This document shows positions 46,884-58,600 of a DNA stretch of 64,000 nucleotides, in pieces (the first letter of the stretch is position 1; the number at the start of each line of letters is the position of its first letter). The stretch comes from Coptis chinensis. Taxonomy: Eukaryota; Streptophyta; Magnoliopsida; Ranunculales; Ranunculaceae. Where the stretch lies: contig CM027382.1 in NCBI GenBank assembly GCA_015680905.1, positions 22,851,501 to 22,915,500 of the forward strand, written 5' to 3'. The translations under genes and the position numbers were made by a program. Below the pieces are notes generated by a model, which had not been told where the DNA came from, ran no database searches, and saw only the letters and a list, made by a program, of their open reading frames with translations.

Positions 46884-48690
46884 ATGCGGGAGAGGAGGTA
46901 AGTTTTAGTTTCAGTTAGTGTCTGCTTATGTCCTAAGCAATTTAATTCTTGTTAACCCCATAACGGGTGGAACTCCTATAGAGCTACGTCAGTTTTTTAT
47001 TTTCTATATTAGTATGTTTAACCTTATTTTGCAAATGTTCCAGAATTTCACACATTTTCATAGTATTTTTCTACCTTTTTTATTTAAATATTTTGAGGAC
47101 AAAGCATGCTTCTTGTTTGGGGGTAGCATAGAAACACGTGTAATTAAGGCATCTGTTAGGATATAGATATATATAAATATGCACTTGTTTTCTAGTAAAA
47201 AATTGAAAATTTTAAAAATATAAATAAAAAGTTATGCTATACACTTAGGAATATTGGTATTGTTTTCTTTCTCTATGCTCTTAATAATCTAGAAGTCTCA
47301 CGTAGCTTTTGCATTAGAATAGTTTTAGAAACTTAGGTTAATATATAGGTAATAATCTTTGCATCTATCTATAAATATATTATATGAGTATCTATGATTG
47401 TTTGGTAGTAAGTTTCTGAAATCTAGGCTAGAGTACTTATTTTACAAATTCTGTGAGAATATAGCCTAAAGCTTTATATGAGTGAAATATTTGAGAAATG
47501 ACACAAGGGAGAAGTAAAATCCGGATAGAGAAATCACAAGTCCACTTACTTGATCACTATACCATATCCTAAGCGATAATTTAGGCCCTCTTTGGATCGA
47601 TATAGCCAGAAATTCAAACCTTATGAAATTATTTTATGCTAGTCACCCCTCTGAGCCTTTCTTTAGCCTTTCATAAACCACAATTCCTTTACCCTTTTAC
47701 AAAACAAATAAAAATAAAAATCAGCCTACCCATTCTTTGAATGAGTCTGAGAATAGAGATGAAGAATAGAAAAGAGAAAGACCTTTGAAATCAAGAATTT
47801 GTTAGTCACTTCAAATAAAAAAAGAAAGTTTCCATCCAAATAAAAAAATAGAAAAAGAAAATAAAGAGTTAGAACTCCAAAAATATAATCAAAGGAGTCA
47901 AAAGCCAAAGAAAAAGAAAAATATGAGTAAGGATGGAAACAAAGTGTAGAAGCAAAAGTAAAGAACAAGATTTTCTCTAGTTACATAATATGAAGACTCT
48001 ATTATCTCAGACTTGTCCTTTTTGAATATCCATTTCCTTCCTTCTTAAACCATCTCCTAATCCCCGCAACATCTAATAAAGACCTCTAGCTCAATTAGGA
48101 ATATGTTAGTATGATAGTAAGTGGCAGATGTGTTTGATCGACTCCGGCTTTCTTGTGTGTCATTGAGATTGTAAGGTAAAGTGTGCCCACTTACTTAACC
48201 TGGAGTAAAAAACTTGAGCGGAAAAATCAGAGTGGTTTTTGTCTTGACATTTATGTGAGGACTTACTTAAGGACGTTATTCCGAGTTTTCAGAAACGGAC
48301 ATACTAGTGCATTTCATAGTATTACTCATTGTATATATGTTTATTCATAGATGATTGATTATTATGTATATATTAGCTTAGGTTTCGACTTGATTATTCT
48401 GTATCCATTGCTAGTGAGATGTATAGATAATTGAGACATAAATAAAGAAACAATAGTTTTATTTCTTAGTCGTCGTAGTATATATGAAGTTTGTGAGTAC
48501 CTTCACTGGAAAACTCTCATAAGGTTATAACTCGTTCACTAGGGAATTCCTAGTGGTTTAAGGCTTTGTTGCATATGGTCAATGCAATCACACTCGGCGA
48601 AACGATACTAGTTAGAACTCCATTTTTGGTCACTTATTCTAATTTCTCATATTTGCTTGAGGATAAACAAAATGCTGTTTGGGGGTGGTT
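46884..48690 (+). other. Athila-like 3' untranslated region
   Basis: AT-rich, no gene seen. A PPT-like block with an upstream tag (ttgaggacaaagcatgcttc, then ttgtttgggggtag) at 47090-47127 is repeated as the real polypurine tract at 48657-48690 (cttgaggataaacaaaatgc, then tgtttgggggtggtt). Confidence 0.6.
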
Positions 48691-50215
48691 TGATAAGAGT
48701 CCAAAACTGTAGTTTTAACCCTTTAACAATATTGATGTTAGACCAATTATGTGATTAATAATATAGGTTTATCACTATTTACGTGCTTTTGAGTATTTCA
48801 GGCTTTGGAGTTGAATAAATATAAATTCGTTACTAATTAGGCGCTAAAAGGAGCTAAAGGGATTGCTATGAAAGTTCTATAAAGAAAGCCCAAGTTTCAT
48901 GGAGAAAAAGCCTTTAAAAAACCCAAGTCAAAGATGTTAAGTGAAAGTCAAACCGAATTAGAAAGCTGAAGAAAAGTCAACCGAACTTCAAAAGGCCATA
49001 TCTTTGGACTCAGATCTTGGATCTGGGCCCATTTTATATCAAAATGACTGGCTCAGAAAGCTCTTTCAAATGGTATAGACCTTGACTCGATCAAAGTAGT
49101 ATAAGTTAGTGAAAACTCGCACTACAGTAATACGACCAGAATGAGAAGTCTTAGATTCAACAAATTGGGTTTTGGGCTCGATTTTTCGGCCCAAAACATG
49201 ACTCCTCAGCCCATGCACGAATTTAGGGATCTAGCTCTTCTATATCAAGAGACAAAAGCTTAGCTCTTAAGCTATCTAGATCTAAACCTAGATCTAGTTC
49301 ATAAAATTTAGTTTTGTAATATAGAATTAGTTTTAATTGATTAAATTAGTTTATATAGATTAATCTAGTTAGTTGTCAATTTTATTAGTTGTGAGAACAA
49401 GTTTTGAATTTTAGAATAAATTACTTAGTTATATTTCAATATTTAAATTTGAATCCAATCTTTCATTCATAGATTTAATTGTTTTAAATTGATAATTAGT
49501 ATTCATAATCTTAGTTCTAAATTAGTTTAAATTTCAATTGTAATCCATGTTTGAATCTTAGACTATTGTTAATTTAGATTAAGAAAGTTTAATTGGTTAT
49601 TCAATAATGACTTGTTTTTACTGTTCTTGTGTTAGAAATGATAGTCTAATGAATTCTAGCTAAACCTCCATTAGAGTGGTTTGATGAAGCTTGGATGAAG
49701 ACTTGATGTGTTAGTTAGAATTATTGCATTTAAGAGTTCACTCTAGTATGTTAGTTGATTTGCCATGAGAATGGGTTGAACTTCCTCACATGCTAATTAT
49801 TAGTTGGCAGAGATTGCCATGAATAATTAGGGATCACAATTAATCTTAATTGGTTATGATTGTAATAATCTACACTAGCATATTAGGAATTTATTTAAGT
49901 GAAATCAAATCCCCCTAATCTTTTCTCCATATTCTTCTCTATATTTTATTCAATTCATATTCAATTGCTTAGTTAAATTAGTATAAGTTAAATTCATATA
50001 TTTAGTTTCATAGTATAAATCCACCTCTATAAATATTACTCTCACCATTGTTCCCTTGTGTTGATTAATTGATTTCTTTATGTCTTGGTAGTTTAGGAGT
50101 GGAACGATTCCGTACTCTATATGTTGCATAAATCTATATGTGAGAGTAGAAAATAAATAATTGATACCGTAAGAATAAGGTTAGAGTAATCTAATTGAGT
50201 TTTTACGGGTTATCA
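48691..50215 (+). repeat. Athila-like 3' LTR
   Basis: 1525 bp, TGATAAGAGTCC...GGGTTATCA, matching the 5' LTR with scattered substitutions. TSD TATTG follows. Confidence 0.93.
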
Positions 50216-50220
50216 TATTG

Positions 50221-50618
50221 CTTTGTTATTGGCTTCTACTTGGCCATTGGTTTAAGCGTACTGGGGGGGGGGGGGTGAAAAAGGCATGGACAATCTTCCA
50301 CTTGGCTAGAAACTCCTTTACTGTTTTACCCTTGAACTGGGATCCATTGTCCATTACCAATGTGTGGGGAGTCCAAATCTGGTAATGATATTGGTCCAGA
50401 TGAAGCTTCTGACATTAAATTCTTTGACATGAACTAGGGGGATCGCTTCCACCCACTTGGTGAAGTAATCAGTTGCCACTAGGACGAACCGGAAACCTGT
50501 GTTTTTTTGTGGAATGAATGGACTCATGATGTCCAAACCCCACATATGAAATGGCCAAAGGCTGGCAATGTTGATGAGTTCTCTACCTGGTTGGATGATA
50601 TTATGGCCAAATGTTTAG
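50221..50618 (-). pseudogene. Gypsy III integrase core, middle part
   Basis: Minus strand: SLWPFHMWGLDIMSPFIPQK, VLVATDYFTKWVEAIPLVHV (first Asp), then VMDNGSQFKGKTVKEFLAKW (second Asp) and NGQVEANNK (Glu), where the Athila-like element begins. A run of 13 G (50263-50275, C on the coding strand) breaks the frame. The first part of the domain is beyond the solo LTR at 50619-51951. Confidence 0.85.
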
Positions 50619-51951
50619 TGATAAGATACTCTTTAACTAACTAGCAAACACTGATTTAGAGATGCGTAAATAGTAGATATATGATGGAAAAACAGTAAAT
50701 ATAATACTCTCAATATCATATAAATAATGAGGAGTAGTCATGTTCGTACTACTCTAGTCATACACTACTTGGATGCAAGTTTAGATTAGAAATATGCTTT
50801 ACTAGTAAGAGTCAAAATAATAGATTTGAGGGTGAAAACAGTAAATTTAAATGACAAAAGAGGATATTAGAAAGGGTTTAATCCGCCACGCGATTCGATT
50901 GACTATTAGTTAGTATCGAATCGTTTGTGTTAATCTCTAGTGAAGACCAAGTCCTCTCAGATCGAGGTTTTACTACCATGAGAGTGTAGCTCCACCACAA
51001 ATCTCTTTAGTAGTGGCTCTATACTCTAGTTCTCCGTTATAAACTCTATCTCTAGTTACGCATAACAAAGAACTTAAAGTTTTTTTATGCAAAACAATAA
51101 AAACTAATATCTACTCATTCTCACATGGCTTCATAAACCTCCTCTAATGGAGGTTTAGCCTTGTGTCATTGGAATAATTACACTAAAACAATAATAATAA
51201 GACATAATTGAAAAGACAATTGAATTGAAAAACAAAGATTTTTATTGATGGGAATTAATGGTGGCTGCAAACTAACATTATTCTAAACTAAAGAAAAGTA
51301 AACCTAATTAAAACTAAACTAAACTAATTATTAACTAAGGGGTTAAGAAAAGAATAGCTAGAAGAGGAGAGCTTAAGTTTAGCCTTAACCCTTTTTATAT
51401 ATGAGAGGGTTAGGGTTACATTTTCGTGCATGGGCAAAAAAGGGGGACTTTGGGCCTCTAATGTGAGCCCAAAGTCCATTAGGTCAAGTCTAAAGAGGCC
51501 ATAACTATTGAAAATGACTTCTATGCCCTTTTCGTCTACTTTTACAGCTTTGATTGGGGAAAGGCTGGGTCCATTGGAAAGCTGATTTCGAGCCGGTCGC
51601 TCTAACATAAAGTAGGCCTAATTCTGAGGCTCGAATCTAAAGATACGGCTTGTTGAAATTCTGTTAACTTTTTTGTTCTCTTTCTACCCGGATTGACTTT
51701 GACTTCCTATCTTTAACTGAGCTTGAAAAAGGTTTTTCTCCATGATTCTTGGGCTTTAAACATAGAACTTCCTCAACAATCATCTTAACTCATTTTTCAT
51801 GCAAAAGTGGTGTTTTTAGTCACCTAATCAACTTCAAGTCCTGAAATGTACAAAAACACGTAAATAGTACTAACTCTCATTTAGTATAAATATAATTGGC
51901 CTAAATAAAATATTATTAAGGGGTTTAAAACACACTTTTGGGTGCTTATCA
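50619..51951 (-). mobile_element. Solo LTR in Gypsy III integrase
   Basis: TGATAAG...CTTATCA, a 7-bp perfect terminal inversion, flanked by tttag (50614-50618) and ttttg (51952-51956), an imperfect 5-bp target duplication. No internal domain. Read on the minus strand it starts TGATAAGCACCCAAAAGTGT and shares the central aaacctccattagagg block with the Athila-like LTR, so it is a related subfamily. A TATATAAAAAG motif on the minus strand (about 51390-51402) supports that orientation. Confidence 0.82.
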
Positions 51952-51956
51952 TTTTG

Positions 51957-52180
51957 CACTTAATGCATTTTAGTACATATTTCTTGGCATCGATCTGCAT
52001 TCTGGGCTAAAATATCCTTGTGAGATTGCTTTGTGAGCCAAAGAGCGACCTCCTACGTGATTTTTGCAATCTCCCTCGTGGATCTTTGCGAAAATCATTT
52101 GACTCTATTATGGGATTATACACCTCAGATGTGGCCCTCCGACGAACTTTCTGAAAAGTTTGTCGTTTACTAGGCAGTAG
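51957..52180 (-). pseudogene. Gypsy III integrase zinc-binding (H2C2) region
   Basis: The minus strand, in shifting frames, reads HEGDCKNHVGGRSLAHKAIS, QGYF and PRNMY near the solo LTR. This is the H-x(3-5)-H ... C-x2-C N-terminal zinc domain of Gypsy integrases, with the Cys pair near the junction (KCIKC-like, split by the solo LTR). Confidence 0.7.
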
Positions 52181-52239
52181 CGACCTTACTGGTATTGAAC
52201 CTGTTTGGACTTGGCGCGATCTAGTGGTGTCTTGCCAAG

Positions 52240-52858
52240 CTAGATATACTCTATGATTAGTTGCATCCATGTTTGACTCATCTGAGTGTCAGAAAGTGGG
52301 CATAGGTCGCTGATTTCTATGACGTGCTCATTTTGGTAAGCAGGTCTATCAATTACTTCGATGAGAAGTTTCATAGGGTCACAGTTCGTTGTTTGGGTCG
52401 CGAGGTACGCCAAGCTGTTAGCATGGCGGTTCTCTTCCTGTAGGAAATGGTGTATGATGACTTTCTTGAAAGAAGACAGTAATTGATTTACAACTTGAAG
52501 GTACTTAGAAAGGTTACCTTGATTGGTGGTATACTCGTTGGTGACCTGGCGAATGACTAGTTGTGAATCGCTAAAGACCTTGAGCTCCTGAACTTTGAGT
52601 TCTAACGCCATACGGAGCCCCATGATCAGGGCTTCGTACTCAGCTTCATTGTTGGAGGTCGCAAAATCAATGCGAACTGACTTTTCTACCATAGTGCCAT
52701 TTGGTGACACTAAGACTACTCGGACTCCGCTACCACCTGGATTGCTAGTTCCATCCACGAAGAGGGACCATACTGAAGCGTCATGTTGTTTAGAGGTCGA
52801 GATGTTGACCTCTGGTTCCCAGCTTAGGTCGTCAACTGGGAAATCTGCTAAGAAATCG
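52240..52858 (-). pseudogene. Gypsy III archaeal-type RNase H (aRH)
   Basis: Minus strand: WSLFVDGTSNPGGSGVRVVL (first Asp), TSNNEAEYEALIMGLRMALE (Glu), LKVFSDSQLVIRQV (Asp) and EENRHANSLAYLATQT. In active enzymes the last block has Asp (HADSL/RADAL); here it is Asn, so the fourth catalytic acid is lost. A second RNase H after the ordinary one is diagnostic of Tat-lineage Gypsy elements. The frame is open for 172 codons. Confidence 0.88.
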
Positions 52859-52866
52859 GCAACGAC

Positions 52867-53270
52867 CTAACCCTTCTGAGATGTTCTCGAGGTGAACTCA
52901 ATGTGGTGTTCACCGAGTTCTTCTGCCCATACTGCCATTCGAGTTGTTTTGTTGGCTTTAAGAAAGATCTTTTTTAATGGGAGGTCGGTGAGCACTTTGA
53001 TTGGGTGCGCTTGGAAGTATGGCCTAAACTTTCTTGTTGAGTAAAGTAATGCCAGTACTGCCTTTTCAATATGGGAGTACTTCTTCTCAGTTGGCAATAA
53101 TGTCTTGCTTGTGAAGTAGATCGGTTTTTCTACGTTCTGTTCTTCTTTGAAGAGAACTGAACTGATAGCGAAGTCAAACACAGGTAAGTATACCCCCAGT
53201 GTTTCACCATCAATCGGTTTTGCTAGTACAGGTGGTATTGACAAGTAGTCCTTGATAGTAGAGAACGCTT
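52867..53270 (-). pseudogene. Gypsy III RNase H (first, RT-linked)
   Basis: Minus strand: PPVLAKPIDGETLGVYLPVF, DFAISSVLFKEEQ, KPIYFTSKTLLPTEKKYSHI, EKAVLALLYSTRKFRPYFQA and TRMAVWAEELGEHHIEF. This is the typical RT-associated RNase H with connection. It follows RT without a long gap. Confidence 0.88.
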
Positions 53271-54400
53271 GGTGGCATTACTCGTTCCATGAGAACTGTT
53301 AACCCTTCTTGAGAATTTGTAGGAAAGGTCGGCATTTGTCTGATGCTCTCGAAATGAATCGGTTTAGAGCTGCCACCATTCCTGACAATTTATATATATG
53401 CTTCTTTGTTTTTGGGTCGGGCATGTCCAAGAATGCTTGAATCTAATCTGGGTTAGCTTCTATCCCGCGTTGTGAGACCTGATATCCCATAAATTTCCCA
53501 GAGGACGCTCCAAAGAGGCATTTCTCAGGGTTAAGTTTCATCTGAGTTCACCGCAATCTGGAAAATGCTTGTGTGAGATGATCTAAGTGATCTCTAATTT
53601 TTTTGCTTTTGGAGACCATGTCGTCTATGTAAACTTCCATGGTGTCTCATAGCATGTCTTAGAACATATTGGTTACAAGTCATTGGTAGGTCGCTCCAGC
53701 GTTCTTGAGGCCGAACGGGAGGACGTTGTAACAGTAAATTCCTTGCTCTGTTACGAATGAGGTTTTCTCTTGGTATTCTTCTGCCAGTGGGATTTGGTTG
53801 TAGCCACTGTAGGCATCCATGAACGACAGGAGTTCGTGTCCACATGTCTGGTCCACAAGTCGGTCGATTCTTGGTAAGGGAAAACTATCCATAGGAGTTT
53901 CTTGATTTAGGTTGGTAAAGTCCACGCAAAGGCGAACTGCTATTCTTTTTTGGGACTGTTACTATGTTTGCGACTCACTCAGGGTAATCGACCTTCCTAA
54001 TGAAGCCAACTATTTTGAGATTTTTGACTTCTTCATTGATTATTTTTGAAATCTAAGGGATAACTTTCGAGGTCATTGGCGAACTAGTTTAGCATTTGGG
54101 TTAACATTTAACTTATGACACGCAACATTGGGATCAATTCCAGGGACATCGATGTACCACCAAGCAATAACATCTTTATTCAATGATAAAAAGCTTACAA
54201 GTTGTGCCTTGAGAGTAGGATCAAGGTTATCGCCTACATAGATGAACTTAGGGTCATCCTCTGTTCCCAGGTTGAACTTTTCCTTCAGTTCGGGCTGAGC
54301 AGCGACCTCTGGGGTCTTGGTCTCTTGAGGTGCCTCTTTGACCTGAAGTGGTGGGGCGACCTCTGGGGTCTTGGCTTCTGGAGGGACGTGTTTGACCAAG
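53271..54400 (-). pseudogene. Gypsy III reverse transcriptase
   Basis: Minus strand: DFTNLNQETPMDSFPLPRID, SFMDAYSGYNQIPLAEE (first Asp), PFGLKNAGATYQ, then the catalytic YIDDM near 53620-53634, KCLFGASSGKFMGYQVSQRG and DMPDPKTKKHIYKLSGM. Several in-frame stops interrupt it. Upstream (54073-54399) is the pre-RT linker with DVIAWWYIDVPGIDPNVACH, a conserved Tat/Gypsy block. Confidence 0.9.
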
Positions 54401-54457
54401 CCCCTAGTGTTCTCCTTTGTCAGTTTGCTTCGAGGGATCTTGGTCAGGGTCTTGACC

Positions 54458-55025
54458 TCAGAGATGAAGTCTTATGCCAGCTTGGTTTTGGCGATCTCTC
54501 CCTTGTTTTTTAGTGAAGCCCGGCTTCTTGGCTGAGAGGATCTGATTACAATTGTGAGCATCGAGCTGGTTGCTTCTGAGCTTCATCACGCCTCTGGGGC
54601 CAGGGATGCGTAAAACCTGATGGAGTGTTGATGGCACTGCTTGCATCTTGTGGATCCAATGGTGTCCTAAAATAGCAGTATAGGACGAGTTGGCATCTAG
54701 AACGCTGAAGCGCGTGTTGATGCTGACTTTGTCCTCATGTGACCACTGAGACAGGAAGGATAATGTCACCAATTGGGTCAACTTGAGATCCATTGAAGTC
54801 ATAGAGGGGGGCTATTGGATCTATCATTACCGACTTGGGCAGGTTCATCTCCTTGATAGTCTGATAGAACAGAATGTCGCATGAGCTGCTTGGGTCAATC
54901 AGGACACGCTTTACTGTCTAGCCGCTGATTTTGACATGGACAACCAGAGCGTCATTATGCGGGAGGCAAACCTTGTTGAGATTGGCCTTAGTGAAGGTGA
55001 TGTCTCTTGAGCTGCAACCAGTTGT
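54458..55025 (-). pseudogene. Gypsy III protease region
   Basis: Minus strand: CLPHNDALVVHVKISG, a stop, VKRVLIDPSSSCDILFYQTI, YDFNGSQVDPIGDIILPV and YTAILGHHWIHKMQAVPSTL. The position of the D-(T/S)-G active site reads D-P-S, lacking the Gly, so the copy would be inactive even without the stops. Confidence 0.75.
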
Positions 55026-55043
55026 ATGTGGGGCAGGAGCCGC

Positions 55044-56430
55044 TTATGAGGAGAACTGGTAAACTTCTTGTAGAGCACCTACCCGTCTCCTTTTCTCCTT
55101 TGTGGACATGACAGAGTCGTCCTGAAAGGTGATTATAATGATCGTCCTGTTATTATCTCTATCAGATGAGTGCTGGCGGCACTCATGACGAGATCGCTCA
55201 TTTGAGCGTCCTCGAGCATGAGAGCATTCTCTGTTAGTGTTGCGTTGTGGAGTTCGGCTTCGTTCTCTACGAGCCATGAGCTTGTGGCGCAGGTTGCCAT
55301 CGGCAATATCAGTGTAGTGTTTGATATGCCCTGCCTCAATGAGGTCTAGGAGGTAGTGCTTAAGCCCCCGGAATTCGTTAGTCTCATGGTACTTTGCTTT
55401 ATGGAAAGCGCAGTACGACTTTCCTGGTGTGTCCTCTGGCCGTTTTACCTCAGGTCGGTAGTAGGTCACTGTTTTTATTTTCTTTAATATATAGCTTAGA
55501 GATCTTGTCATCACAAACTCAAGTTTTGTGTGCGTCCTGGCACTAGATTTATGTCCTTGTGGTCTAGGTCACTACTTTGAGGATGGGGCAGCTTATGAGA
55601 TTGCTGTGACTTCCCCTTGTTCGTCTTCGTGGTCTAAAGCTTCTTGTAGCTTTATATACTTGTACACGCGAGTGTATAGGTCTTCCAATTTTTCAAGATG
55701 CTCCTTCATTAGCGTCTGTATAGCCAGGTGTGCTTTTGGATGGCCTTGGTGAACCCCAAGGTGGCGAAGGACTCCTTAAGGTCGCTGTCCATTGACAGTA
55801 ACTCGGTCTTGAATCGTCCTAAGAAGAAGCGGATTGACTCGTCGCTCTTCTAGGATAGCAGAAAGAGTGAGTCGAGGTCAGCTTTCTTACATCTGTTGTG
55901 GACGTAATGGCTAGCGAATTGATTGGTTAGCTTCTCAAAGCTATCAATGGAGTTCGTTTCCAGTGAGTAGAACCAGTCTAGAGCTCCATTTTTCAGGCTT
56001 GCAGGAAACAAGCGGCATTACAAGTGGTTGAACTCATATGCACTATAGAGTGCGAGGTTTTGAATGTAGCGAGCTACGTGCTGACCAAGGCACGTGCTGT
56101 CATCATACATTGAGAATCGTGGTTGGATTAAATCTTGAGGGTAGGGTTTACTGAGTACCTCCGCTGTGAATAGGGACACTCAATACATTTTCAGCATCTT
56201 CTGGACGATCTGAGTGGCGTCCTTCTTCACGGTACTATGCTCGATACACTGGGATAGCTCGTTGATTTGTTGGGTCACCTTGTTTATGTCGTCCTCAGTG
56301 GTGACTCCGTTTGGGTTCTGGGTTGCCACTTGGTATTTTTAGTGTGGCGTTTTCCAGTCGTAGGGTGTTGATGCTGTCATTCATGGCTCCCATATGGGTG
56401 ACCATACTCTTCATTTGCTCCTGGAGGCTT
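55044..56430 (-). pseudogene. Gypsy III gag
   Basis: The minus strand begins near MKSLQEQMKSMVTHMGAMND (56420 region) and continues to LFPASLKNGALDWFYSLETN and FEKLTNQFASHYVHNRCKKA (capsid core, about 55890-56020), then SYCAFHKAKYHETNEFRGLK, HYLLDLIEAGHIKHY (knuckle-like C/H motif of Tat gag) and an Arg/Ser-rich tail (RRERSRTPQRNTN). Interrupted by stops and frame changes. Confidence 0.8.
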
Positions 56431-56488
56431 TTCATGCTTCGTGGGCTTGAGGTTTTTTAGATCGGAACTTGATAGTTTTCTCAAGTAA

Positions 56489-56522
56489 TCAAGCCACAGA
56501 CGGCAACAATGTAAATGCTCGA
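56489..56522 (-). other. Gypsy III primer binding region
   Basis: On the minus strand the LTR is followed by attgttgccgtctgtggc, a changed form of the attggcgccgtctgtgg sequence common after Gypsy 5' LTRs. Confidence 0.5.
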
Positions 56523-57656
56523 TTTGGTGTGAATCTTTACAGGCCTAAATTGGAATGGGAATGTGAGTTGTATTTGATTTTGACTGAGTTCGGTTAGATG
56601 CGAACTGCCTACGAATCAAGTTCTTTAGCCAAACTTGAATCAAATCAGACGTAGTTTATTTTCTCTTTATATACGCAAGATGCTCGTGCTTCCTCCTCTC
56701 CCGCGTCAGGTCAAGTTCGGGACTTTATGTCATTTAATGAGCCATGAATCCATGATGGCGAGTTGTGGTGAAGTAATGGCGTGCGTGTAGGAACCATTAT
56801 TTCAGAATAACTATTTCTACAAACCGCGAACACCACGCGCAGTGGAATTAATGGGTGTCCACGATTTGTGATTGAGAACATACCTTTTAGATCCAATTTT
56901 GATAACTCTGAGAATCCAAGCTTTATGAATCTGAATCAACAATCAACCCCTTGATCTTCTGTTGTATTCCTTTAGAATAGATTGGACGTTGTGTGGACAA
57001 CGGTCTACCAATCCCCTTCTTTCTCACAAAGCTAGATCCAATTTTGGATCTATCTTTCCTTGCCTCTTTTTCTATTCAGATGAATAGTGAATTTCGGCCA
57101 GAGAGAGAGTATTCTATTTATAGGCTACAATAGGGACCATGAGGAGAAATTAGGGTTGGGCCTCCTGATGGGTTTGGGCTTCCCATGTTCGCCCCAAACA
57201 CACGACCCAAGTCCGTTAACAAATGACTTATTCCACTAATGGCCATTGTTGCACTACCGCCCTAATCCCAAATTATGTGTCAGCGTTTATGGGCTCTATA
57301 TTATATGCTAGTTGATCTCTCCGTGTTTAAGATATCGAATGTCCATTGATTAAGTCAAGTTACTGACAACTACATTAATCAACTTCTTATGTCCTTGAGT
57401 AGTACCACTCAACCTCATTGTCATATCGGAATAAATCCACCTGCAGGGTTTACATAACAATCTTTTTGAGCTCCATCAACCCGACTTCTTGCGGGACACA
57501 GATTCCTTCTATAATCAACAGCACACCTTACATACAATATCATTACCCAATCCATCGAGTTTGTTGATTCACAAATGAATCTCACTCATTGATGATTTAA
57601 AGCAATGTACAATGTATGTAAGTGCATGTTATTATATCCCACTACACCATAACAGG

Positions 57657-57760
57657 AATTTTGTTACAGAGACATTTGAGGTTTTGTGACATCAAAATGG
57701 CGTCAGAAACTTTGTGATGGCAATTAAGCGTCAGTTTTCATTTTTTAGCGTCACCATAAA
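57657..57760. repeat. Left subterminal repeats of CACTA-2
   Basis: Short words gtgacatcaaaatggcgtcag, gcgtcagttttc and agcgtcacc in both orientations: presumed transposase binding sites, related to those at 62490-62660. Confidence 0.7.
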
Positions 57761-57889
57761 TCAAAAATTTATTTTATTTTTTTAAAGTAATTGCTGGAAA
57801 AAATACTGACGGCATATGGGCGTGAAAAGTATGAATATAGTAGTTAATAAAAAATTAAAACGTGCCACGAGATCAGGCGTCAATCTCAA

Positions 57890-58600
57890 AAGACATCGGG
57901 TTTTTTTATCAATCTCAACTCAACACAAGAAAGAGAGAAACCCTTTCATCTCAACGCCTAAATCTGTTCGTTCAATTCGTCCCTCTATGATTCTCCCAAG
58001 CATAAAAAACGTAGTTTTGTTTCTTCCATCTTCATATTCCCTAATTTTGACGAAGGTGAAATAAAGGACGCATTTTTATTTATCCCAACAGTTTTGTACT
58101 CTCTTTTTGATCTTATAAGGTTTCCATTCTGCTACAGTCGATGAAGATAAGTTTTGTTTGTCTTGATTTAGGTGTTTGGGATTTCTAACACCATGATTTT
58201 CATTTTCTAGGGTTTATAGTTTTGTTCCCATGGAGTTTTTTTTTCGCTGTGCTGAACTAATTCTAACTTAGTGAACGTGGTTAGTGTTTGTAAGCCTCAT
58301 AGTTCTTCTGCTCTAATAATATTTCATATATTTTTTCATGTTTTTTTTTTGTTGTTCGATACACCAATTGGTTGTGGTAACTGGTACGCCAGGGTCTACA
58401 GTACATTGTGGGTTCTCTTAGATGTATTTGATTCATAAAATTTATGGCTCCAATGCATTTAAAGATTCTTATAGCTGTGCAATTGTGGATATATGTGTTG
58501 TATGGTATAGAAATACTAATTGAGAAGGCAAAGGTTGTGGGAGCTCTGGCAAAGGTTGAGAAGGAGATGGATGCTGCCAAAGGTAATTTGCTTAACCTTG
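57890..58600 (+). pseudogene. Possible further captured exon pieces, unidentified
   Basis: A leader-like stretch (57900-58060, CT-rich, with MILPSIKNVVLFLPSSYS) and an exon-like piece at about 58519-58581, IEKAKVVGALAKVEKEMDAA followed by a GT donor (aaag|gtaatt). I do not recognise the second. It could belong to a different gene than phosphofructokinase. Confidence 0.3.

Larger units (their letters stand above)
40146..50215 (+). mobile_element. Athila-like non-autonomous LTR element, 10.1 kb (TSD TATTG)
   Basis: LTRs 40146-41663 and 48691-50215 are almost identical, start TGATA and end ...TTTTTACGGGTTATCA. TATTG flanks both sides exactly (40141-40145 and 50216-50220). A PBS-like aatggcgcagctgcc follows the first LTR, and the polypurine tract gtttgggggtggtt precedes the second, as in Athila elements. 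The 7-kb interior has a gag-like frame with zinc knuckles and a second conserved ORF, but I see no protease, RT, RNase H or integrase. It must have relied on another element's enzymes. Confidence 0.92.

Noticed and set aside
47726..47968. 80-codon hydrophobic minus-strand frame
   Set aside because: Phe/Leu/Ser-rich chance frame opposite an A/G-rich non-coding stretch.
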